Source: Sinonovacula constricta (taxonomy: Eukaryota > Mollusca > Bivalvia > Cardiida > Solecurtidae). Taken from it: DNA of 64,000 nucleotides. Below, piece after piece: positions 55,401-64,000 of the stretch. The position numbers were made by a program, and so were the translations under genes. Position 1 is the stretch's first letter; every line of letters begins with the position of its first letter. Under the pieces are notes generated by a model. The model saw only the letters and a list, made by a program, of their open reading frames with translations, made no database searches and was not told where the DNA came from. The stretch is taken from the NCBI GenBank assembly GCA_007844125.1, contig CM017563.1:29398094-29462093 (forward strand). Direction: 5' to 3'.

Positions 55401-58400
55401 ATTTGAACAAGCTTGCTGCATGTACTGGAATATAACAATTATTGTGTTGATGTGACTTAATAAATGTAGTACTGACAATTTGGACCAAAATTATTTTCTC
55501 TGTTATTTTTTCTTATTTTGTCAAATAACCAAATAATTCATTGTTATCTGAAATGTTCCTGCAAAATGCTGTTCATTGATGACCTAGATCTGTGTGAACA
55601 GTCAAGCATAAATCACCAATGGTTATTGCAAACAGGTATTTCCTATCTAAGCTACGCTGCTGAGATAGCTAATTTTAAACTTAGAAAACCATGTGACCAC
55701 TCACGTTATATAGTCATCCTGGTAATCTGCTCTGACGTGAGAATCTATTTGTAGCAAACAACTATCAAGCCTTTTATACAGTTGGAAAGAATACACAGAG
55801 TGATTCTTTTTGCGAATAGTTCTGTCTAACTATTCAGTTTGTGTTAAAAATCATATTTATTAAGACTTAAGTATAAATTTATATTGTATTTATAAATTAT
55901 GCCAAAGTACCCTAAAGCAGTGGTTCAAAATTGTTATATGTATTTTATACAAGAAAACTGTCCGATACCACCTTTAAAGAAAGAATTAAGAACAAAAACA
56001 AAACTATTCGCTTTAACTTAAATTTGCTCACAGTGTCTTAACAATAGGAACTAATTAACTTTTTTTTCGTTCTTTTAATTGCAGTCTGGTATAAAAAGGA
56101 TGTGAAAACTCGATTTCAGCATACTTTATCACACATACAAAGATTATATATTGTTAATACTTATATGAATGTATTTGATGTAAAGATAACCACACATAAA
56201 TCTTGTATCTATGTATTTCTTTTTTTAAACAGAGGAAGATAAAGGAAGAATGGGAAGAGCGACAGAGAAAGGAAAAGGAGGAAGAAGAAGAGAGACAGAA
56301 GAAAAAAGAGAAACAGGTGATATTCAGGATGCCATGGAAAAGATTTATATCCTAAAACTTGCTTTCTGTTGTTAGGCCACCATAGTTAAATATGCTAAGT
56401 CGACTTAAGATGGTGAAAATGATTATTGTTGTATAAACTCTGTTGGTATTAATCATACATCTTTTTCAGCTGATGAAAAACTATGCTGCTAGTCTGGGAC
56501 TTCAGCTCTCAAAGCAGAAACAGATGTGTCAGGATTCCTACTTTTCAGTTTTCTACACTATATTATCAAAAATAATATATATTGTTCCTGCAGGAATTTT
56601 ATTAATTTTGAAAGAAGTGGGTAATAGGCTAAGATTGAAAGTGTTGGAAAGTTTCTTGTATTTATCAACATGAAAAATGCCAGTAATAGCCAACTAGTCC
56701 TGCAAAAACATCTGCGGTAAATGGAGTCCCTATATAATGTTTATGTTGCACAATTCTCTATCCAAACTCATTCAAATCCTTAACCTTTGATCAAATGCAT
56801 CATGGTCTCTCCAGAATTTGCCTGTTGGAAGCTTGGAGATCATGCTTATAGTGAGGATGTATCTTTTGCATAAGAAATTTCTTATCCACTCATTTTACAT
56901 TTTATCAAAAAGTCTCATGTTCATTTTACTGAAAATAAATTAGTTAAATTTGACTTATATAAAAATAATTTAAATCCAGAAAAAATGCAAATTATTATGC
57001 ATTGGTTTAACTTTCACAAAATTCATTTAGCATAGACTGGTGCCATAAGAAGAGACATTAATGAATAGTCTCCCCTCAATAATACCTAAAGGCAAGTAGG
57101 TCCTTTCATTTGTTTCACTCTGTTTTTATGGTTCTGCTCTATAGAATGAATGTTGACTTTTCTGCCTTTCTTGTGATACCCACTTTAACCATTATCAACA
57201 AACACTTCAATTTCTTTTTTAAATAACATATATAAGTACAGTCAACTCTCGTTATCTCAAAATCGGTTATATCAAATTTCCGGTTATGTCAAACTGTTTT
57301 CTACGGTCCCGTTTTTTCCCTATAGTTTCTATATAGTTCGACTCTGCTTAACTCAAATTTGGATGTGTCAAATTATCGGATATATCAAACTAAATTCTTT
57401 GTCCCCACATGTATATAACTAGTGAAATCAGTTGGTCTATCTCAAACTTCAAATTGCTGTAAGATGCAAAACGGCAACAATAGTGATTTTCACACCTACC
57501 ATGAAACTCGCGAAGATTTGGGGGCGACTTTTATCGCCAATTATCGGCAATCAGGATGTCATGTAATTTAGAGAAGAGGTTAATCGATTATTATTTAATT
57601 AGCTGATTTAATGAACAACAACTTCGTTAATTAATTAACGCTGATTAAAGTGTTTCAGTTTGTACTTGTTGTTGTAACAGTTTTTGAGAACTTGTTGACA
57701 CGGCCTTCTCAACTTGTAAATAAAATGAGAGGTCGCGTTAGTGATTTTATCATTCTTCCACTACCTACCCACAACACACGTACTGATTATTGAATAAAAA
57801 AATAAGATTGGTTATGGCAACAGACCAGACACGAGAGGCCATGCACTTACGACGACGCAACAACCTACAATAAAAAGAAGAATTTTAAATTACATTGTAA
57901 AAAATCTAATAACACTTTAAACATGAAAACCACACAAACTTGCAGAAACTTAGTTTACAGTGGCAGATATAACAAGGAATTTCAGTCATTACCAGTCATT
58001 GTGTAGCAGGTAAGATTTTTAAGACTTTTCAAACTATCCTTAAATTCAGATAACTCAAACTTCGGATATCTCAAACTATTTTCTACGGTCCCTTGAAATT
58101 TGAGATAACGAGAGTTGACTGTATTTAAATGAGTTTTAAGCTTATATTTATGCAAAAGTAAGAAATTTCACTGTTTGTAATTGCAATATCTACAAAAGAA
58201 TAGGCGATAAAGTCCAAGAATTCCAACTAAAAGGACCTACCTACTGTTTGGAATACCTTGGATATTAACTGACAAATGACAATTTCCATTTCACCAATGT
58301 ACCCTCATTTTTCAACAGCATTCTTGATGTATCAGTCAATATTATAAGTTTCACCAATAATTTAAAGATGATGTTTTTAAAATTAATATTATACAAGCAT

Positions 58401-61400
58401 TCATAAGGTTCCTTTTAACTATTATAAGTTTTCACAAAAACAATTTATTTACTCATGATGATTTTATTATAATTATTGCATAAGCATTCTGGAGGTTTCC
58501 ATTTAACTGCTGCAAGTTGTGCTAACTTATACTGATAATATTTTATCATAATAGTTTCACAGGTAATAATAAGGTTCATGTTTATTGTTGATTTATTTAC
58601 ATGTAATAGTCTGTTTTTTATTTTGTTGCGTATCCTTAACTGATGGTTGTCCAGTACTTCATATTATGACAGACATCATTACAAGGTTCAGCTATAGTTC
58701 AGATATAGTTCAGATATAGTTCAGCTATCAGCCTTTGTTTATTTACCAACATATAGGAAGAGCTACTCAAGAAAGCCAGGGAAGGAGAAAACAAGGTAAA
58801 TGGAGTTTTTGTTTCTTAAGGAGTTGAAACAGCAGTAACCCAATCAACCACAAACTAGTAGGTTTTAATTATATGTGTGACACTCTTGTGCATCAAGGAA
58901 AAGTCTTGCCAGAAATGAGTTAAGTTTTTCAGGCTTGAATGCTTATTAAAAACATATGGATACAGCCTATAAATATTGATTTTTGCTAAGCACTAGGGCA
59001 TATAAACAAGGTCAGTATCATATGATGAAGCTATTTGTAGTTATGTTTGATTGTGTGATTGCTTCTGTTATTAAGTAGATCTATGTCATATAAAAACTTA
59101 ACTTATTTATAGTATATGATGTACTGCTTGAGATGATATACACAGCACATTTATTCGCATTTGACAGTAAAGTATTGTTTTGGTTAACTGGTCAAACATT
59201 TGAAAAGGTTAGTTGGTTATTCACTTTGAATCTTTGCCATACTTAATTAAAGACTTTCGATTCTCTTTTTGATTGGTTATTGTGAAAAAAAAAGAAAATA
59301 AGTTATGATTTTACAAAATGTCTCTTTATCGTGCCGAAGCTCTTATGGCAATTATGACCATTTATTTTCAGGCCACTTAATGTTTGTACTAAATCATATA
59401 ATTAAAGTTCAGAAGCTAGTTGCTGTAACTATGAAAGTTTCCAATTTAAAATTTAGCTTATTTAGCATAACAGTCATGGCTCAACGTTTGTATGGCTTTA
59501 TTAATATTTACATTTAATATATATACAAGACCTGGTAGCGCAGTTGGTAGAGTGTCGGCTCCAGGTACGGTAGGCCCTGAGTTCGAACCCATGCTGCGAC
59601 ATACCAAAGTTGTAAAAAATGGTAGTGGTATAGCTCCCTTGCTAACGCTTAAGCAAATATAAGGGTAGTTCCATGACTGGTTGGTCCGGTGTCAGGATAA
59701 TGTGACTGGGTGTGATATCATGCCAGGTGTTCACACCATGCTATACTCAGTGAAGGCAGCAATATATCTGCTTCCAGTGGACACCATCTCAAGATAACTG
59801 AAATACTGTTGTTGGGATGATAAACCCCAACAAACAAGGGCAGACAATCATCATTCTTTATTGCCATACAAGCTGCAGTTCAATTTCTCATGCCTAACCT
59901 TTATGCATCAATGGCAACTCTCAAATCTCTCATGGTCCTTAACATTTTCAGGGATAAGACCAAAATTAAAGCCAGAAAAATGTCTTTAAAAAATTCTGAG
60001 CCAGTTACTAGAAAAGAGACTGTACTGTCAATGGATGATGATAATGATGTATATAACTATTCAAGGAATCCGGAGAGTGGCACAACCCGCTGGCCCCAGT
60101 ACAATACGGACAGGAGAGAAATATTGAAACGTGTCCATTCTTTGCCAAAGTTGGGGCTTGTCGCTTTGGGGACAGGTATACAGATACAGGACAGTCCTTT
60201 TTGTTAAAAGTTTCAGTAAAAGCCAACCAGGTTTAAACCTGATTATAAGATTTGAATTGAGATATTATTACCAAATTTGTAACAAAGTTTCCTTATGGGA
60301 TAAGGAGTTTGGGGATTGCTTTTGGAGAGGGATAGGTCAGGGTTTACCCGAAAGATATTTTTTGTTTCCGTTGAACCACACAATTTTGGTGTGATGTGCT
60401 CTTCCAGTTCACCTGCTTTGGTGGTACTGTCCTAATTATTATCCAGGGCTTTCCTCTGAAATATTACCAGAAAGCATCATCAAGATACTGGTACTTCCAA
60501 ATACAAAAATTACCTAACAAAACAAAAACAAATTAGCACCTAAGCATAAGTGGGTTTATTTGCACCAAAATTTTGGCTTATAAATTAGTAAAAATGTTAA
60601 TTGCATTGTAATCCCTTTGAAAGTTGACAAGAATACACAGCACAATCTTCCAGTTTCTATATTTTATTTTTATTTTCATTATTTTAATGAATTTCATGTA
60701 AAAAATGTGTAATGTGCCCAGAAAAAACATTACTTTTTCCAAAATGAAAAAAATTAAATAACATGAGATCTTTTGTAAAAACTTGCTATCCATTTGAGTT
60801 TCACTTTCTGATGAGAAAATGGGTTGATCTTTTGTCATGACCCTCTCAGCAGTGTTGGTTAAGCTTTTTGTTACGGTTCATTTCTATGAAATTAACAAGA
60901 CATTCTCATCAAACTTAAAATAATTGTTCACTGTCAAGAACTAAAGATTATTTCATCTTGTAATTTTTGTCATGGACAGTACTTGTTTAATTACATCGCA
61001 TTATTGATTTAGCTTGTCCAGAAATTAACTTTAAACATTCTCAAAATGCTGCATATTCATTTCCAATTTAGAATATAGTTACCTTATTAGAAGCAGAAAT
61101 GCAGTTTCAAACTATCACTTTTAAAGGAGATGACTGATGGTTCACATATTTTAAATAGCACATTTTTACTATTGCCTTTGGGTATTTGGGAATGACAACT
61201 AACCACAGGTATAGTCTGGCTTTTTGTCAAGTCAGTTGTTATCACAACTTCAATGGTAAGGTATTTCAAGTCCTACAAGAAAATAAATTAATGTTTAAAT
61301 ATACATGTATTATGATGGTCTTCACAAAATATCATCCCACCGCACGGTTTCAAGTCCCGTTCGGGGCAAAGGACTTAATATGGGAAGGTTTCCAGCTGAC

Positions 61401-64000
61401 CTGCCGTGCGCCAGTGGTTCTACCCAGACATTCATGAAAATATCAAAATAGCCGGACATCACTATATTGATCATAATTGGTCACTGCAATGTATCTTAAA
61501 AACAAAATATCAATTTTAGGCATACCAGTAACAGTTAAGTTTTAATGACAATTTAGAGTCAAGCTAATTGATTCAACATTTCTAATGATAGAAAAATCAG
61601 GTTAAATTGTTACTTTATCCATGTGTTTGTTACCAAGCAATTTAAATTTCCAGGTGGTAGGTTTGAAAAATAGCTAATAATGCTGCATGTACAAAGCAAC
61701 TCCCATGTAAATTTAGGACTTAAACAAGAGCTTTCAACAGACAAGCAGTTAGAGTCGCCTTATCTCCTCATTGCATTGGTTCAAGTCACAGTCAGGGCGA
61801 GAACTTTCATGTTGGAGGGTTTTCCACCTAACCTGCCATGCGCTGTTGATTCTCCCCTGGCATAAGTCTGGGGTCTTCCTCCACCAATAATTTGCTGGAC
61901 GATGCTAATATGACTATATTTGTGTCAGCACGATGTAAGAAAAAACAAACAAAACATAGACTTTTCAAGTAAACCGTACAATGTTTCTATATTCTTTGAC
62001 ATTATATCCAGCTTAAAGTGTGAGATACCACCTTAAAGAATAATCCAGGTGTCATTACCAATTTACCATTTGTTGTTGCCGTTATTTACATTTTATACAA
62101 ACTCTTTCAATGTTTCCAGATGTTCTCGGAGTCATCCGTACCCAGACTCCAGCAACTGTGTACTGTTTGTAGGCATGTTCAAGCACTTCCAGTTGGATCA
62201 AGGACTCTGTGAGGAATATGACACAGGTATGACTAGACACATCCTCATCTAAAGGTGGAGGGATATTGTTTTTGCACAGTCTGTCCATCTTCTTATCTAT
62301 CTGTATGTCCATCGGAAACATCTTCCCAGAAGTGAAAAATAGGTCTTCATAAAACACAACAAGGTGAATGTTAAAATAGACATGTTCTATCCATGTTCCA
62401 TATATCAAGGTCAAGTGTTATATGGTTGTGGATTTTAATTTAGTCAGTTTGCTGTAAGATGCACGGAACACATTGAAACATGTGATTCACATGCCATCTG
62501 GATATCCACTAAGAAGATAGGGTCAACTTTTGGCACATTTGGTATATTGATATACATATAATTATATCTATTTTGACACATTTTTATATACAAATGATTA
62601 CATATAACTTTGGCACACTTGAATTATTTATATGCATATAATTATAAACATCTTTTGGCACATTTATATACACAGGGCTCCCGCTGCCATGCGCCAAATG
62701 CGCCATTGGCGCAAAAACAAAAAAAGTGGCTCATTTTTTTCAAAATTGGCGCATCCTTATGGCGCACGATTTTTTTGGCATTATTTTTTGTGAATCGCTA
62801 AGCGGCCAGGACTGGTAACCATTTCTACGGGCACTGTGATACGCTAGCAAGGAGAAACTCGATAGCCAGTCAAACTTGCGCGGCGGCCTTCACCTTGAGG
62901 GCATTTTTGTGTTGACATGTTGTGTACATAACTGCCGAATAAACATCGCCTCGGGGAAGGATTAGTGTAATTTGCGAAACGATAATAAAGCACCCAGCCA
63001 AATGTTTGTTGCGATCATTAATTGGACAGTACCGGATTGTCGATTAATATATAAAATATATACAAATGTTTATGTAAATAAAACGTAAAAAGGAAAGTTC
63101 ACGTTGTTTTCTTTTCATTCTCAATTCAATGTACAAAAACTATATTAAAATAAAAAGAATTGCGTGTTAACAAACATATACATACTACAAAAAATAACAT
63201 CAAAATTGACGCGTTAATTTAGCTCATAAAAATGGCTCATGAAATATAAAAGTGGCGCATAATTTTCAAATTTGGCTCATTGGTTGGCTCCGACCTAAAA
63301 AAACCCAGCGGGAGCCCTGATACATGTAAATATAAACAGCTTTGGTAAAATAATATTCATATAATTATTAACAACTTTTGGAACATTTGGCAAAGTTATA
63401 TACATATATACAGCATTTGACACATTAATATACATATAATTATTTAACTTCTTACATTTACATGCATTTATTTTTTTACATATACTTACAATTTTGGCTC
63501 ATTTATATACATAAAAATATAAACACCTCTTTGCTCAGTTGACACAATGATTTACATATCGTCATAACTAAATAATTAATTTTTAACTGAAAAGTTCATG
63601 CAAAATGCTGTTTGGTGATGCCTTAGATCTGTGTGAACATTCAAGCATTAATCTCCAATCATCATTGCAAACAGGTATTTCCTATCCGAGCCACGCTGCA
63701 GAGATAGCTATTTTTAAAGTTTGAAAAACATGTGACCACTTTCTTTTAAGATAATGATGCAATTCCCTATGGGAGCATTCAGAGGAAGCAACGTCATATC
63801 CTATGTATATATATCATATAATTAGCATGAAAGTTTTGACATGTCTGCTGTTGTGTAGTGGTAGCACGCTTTCGGTGTTATCATTTTATACACTGTTGTT
63901 GCACTTTTGGTACATGATTATATATTTTTCAGATATTGTATTGGAATATGAGGACAATGAAGTGTATCTGAAGTTTAAGGATTTCTACGAGGATACACTG
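52413..64000 (+). CDS. ZRSR2: ZRSR2 (U2AF35-related protein), N-terminal part, runs off window
   Basis: ZRSR2 is a nuclear splicing factor that recognises 3' splice sites, chiefly of U12-type introns. Exons found: 52413-52504, 53187-53392, 56233-56316, 58757-58795, 60066-60175, 62120-62226 and 63933-64000 (continuing). Phases agree throughout. The first exon reads HKQRKALWKKKKRKFKRQAE, like human SHKKYRAALKKEKRKKRRQE. A charged coiled-coil region follows (KIKEEWEERQRKEKEEEEER). The first CCCH finger, C-x8-C-x5-C-x3-H (CPFFAKVGACRFGDRCSRSH), is split by the 60175/62120 intron. FVGMFKHFQLDQGLCEEYDT and LEYEDNEVYLKFKDFYED begin the U2AF-homology motif. Not found: the initial exon (a split codon ending in T precedes HKQ) and everything after 64000. 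An in-frame stop at 60054 fixes the 60066 acceptor. Confidence 0.96.
52607..52866. mobile_element. Deleted copy of the GCTCACCTGA repeat
   Basis: It starts GCTCACCTTAGCA, ends with TCAGGTGAGCGGTTAAAG and CCATCATGGCCCTCTTGT, and lacks most of the inner 145-bp units. The shared interior includes CACCAAAGATTTCTAAAGTA. It sits in the first ZRSR2 intron found. Confidence 0.75.
53985..54610. repeat. Penelope-family repeats, two partial copies in tandem
   Basis: The segment CCTTTGTCCTGTGCCTTTTA occurs near 54027 and, nearly the same, near 54580. Between them are GGTCCATATTGCCGACTGAC and TTGCTTGCATTTGAGAAACG. The order and duplication resemble the tandem terminal repeats at 13545-16700. Confidence 0.65.
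55551..55705. repeat. Dispersed repeat, copy 1 of 2
   Basis: It shares TGCAAACAGGTATTTCCTAT and TAGATCTGTGTGAACA with 63594-63741. No coding or structural signature is seen. Confidence 0.6.
57239..58121. mobile_element. Pogo-type non-autonomous element, 883 bp, in ZRSR2 intron
   Basis: TA flanks both ends (57237-57238, 58122-58123). The termini CAGTCAACTCTCGTTATCTC and GAGATAACGAGAGTTGACTG are perfect inverted repeats. Subterminal TTTTCTACGGTCCC occurs in both halves. No transposase is seen. Confidence 0.88.
59526..59850 (+). repeat. tRNA-derived SINE, second family
   Basis: The head has TAGCGCAGTTGGTAGAGTG and B-box GAGTTCGAACCC, followed by a roughly 250-bp body ending in ATGATAAACCCCAACAAAC. 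Confidence 0.75.
61333..61507 (+). repeat. SINE family S1, copy 3 (head truncated)
   Basis: It has a B-box-like GGTTTCAAGTCCCGTTCGG, then GGCAAAGGACTTAATATGGG and a body ending in TTGGTCACTGCAATGTATC with an A-rich tail. Confidence 0.7.
61745..61955 (+). repeat. SINE family S1, copy 4, diverged
   Basis: GTTCAAGTCACAGTCAGGGC, CTGGGGTCTTCCTCCACCAA and a terminal A-rich tail match the family. It is the most diverged of the four copies. Confidence 0.65.
62673..63319. mobile_element. hAT-like non-autonomous element, 647 bp, 5-bp duplication
   Basis: The ends are CAGGGCTCCCGCTG and CAGCGGGAGCCCTG, perfect inverted repeats. ATACA flanks both sides (62668-62672 and 63320-63324). GGCGCA/TGGCTCAT motifs repeat inside both ends. 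It lies in a ZRSR2 intron. Confidence 0.85.
63594..63741. repeat. Dispersed repeat, copy 2 of 2
   Basis: It is homologous to 55551-55705 over about 150 bp, including TGCAAACAGGTATTTCCTAT and a terminal CATGTGACCACT. Confidence 0.6.

Noticed and set aside
59890..60207. 105-codon plus-strand frame overlapping the ZRSR2 exon
   Set aside because: The conserved ZRSR2 reading uses a different frame, with a stop at 60054 and an acceptor just before 60066.

Overview
The window is eukaryotic nuclear DNA: AT-rich, with short exons separated by long introns with standard splice signals, tRNA-derived SINEs, fossil transposons and satellites. The repeats (a GCTCACCTGA-bounded repeat with inner units ending in ACTTGGTCAGAATGTTTGTC, and a CCCCTCCGGTG hairpin) resemble ones I associate with bivalve molluscs. 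A heterodont-type bivalve is my best guess; the species cannot be named from sequence alone.

Three conserved host genes were rebuilt exon by exon. (1) ZNHIT1, complete, minus strand, six coding exons between 29056 and 21296, 155 residues, with all eight HIT zinc-finger ligands. Its fourth intron has AT-AC ends and minor-spliceosome (U12) signals. (2) A MOSPD1-type MSP-domain membrane protein, complete, minus strand, six coding exons between 42800 and 36359, 215 residues. (3) The N-terminal part of ZRSR2, plus strand, seven exons from 52413 to the window edge, running off the end inside its U2AF-homology region. ZRSR2 is itself a minor-spliceosome factor.

Region by region. 130-10228 (minus): a seven-exon DUF6589-family gene, broken by a 1.7-kb hAT-like insertion (3737-5439) that has a 5-bp target duplication and splits one exon, and by one extra base in an A-run. 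11406-12656 (minus): an ORF with 21 copies of a 13-residue repeat and a Crypton/DUF3504-like start at its C-terminus. 13545-17850: Penelope-like sequence with a decayed pogo-PHD transposon nested inside. 18253-18376: four exact-length 31-bp units carrying CRE and CCAAT motifs. 20570-23610: two satellite arrays at the 3' end of ZNHIT1. 27234-28396: a TA-flanked inverted-repeat transposon in ZNHIT1 intron 1. 29265-30233: a 5'-truncated LINE ending in a 50-bp perfect palindrome, just upstream of ZNHIT1. 30240-36350: AT-rich, no gene seen. 43884-44538: a hAT-type MITE with a perfect 8-bp duplication. 48941-52866: the bivalve-type repeats and a SINE in front of the first ZRSR2 exon found. 57239-58121 and 62673-63319: further inverted-repeat elements in ZRSR2 introns.

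The host genes are housekeeping types: chromatin remodelling (ZNHIT1), membrane contact or trafficking (MOSPD) and splicing (ZRSR2). They are not an operon-like system. Most of the unusual structure comes from mobile DNA acting on gene structure: exon disruption, a repeat-derived splice acceptor, and satellites filling an intron.
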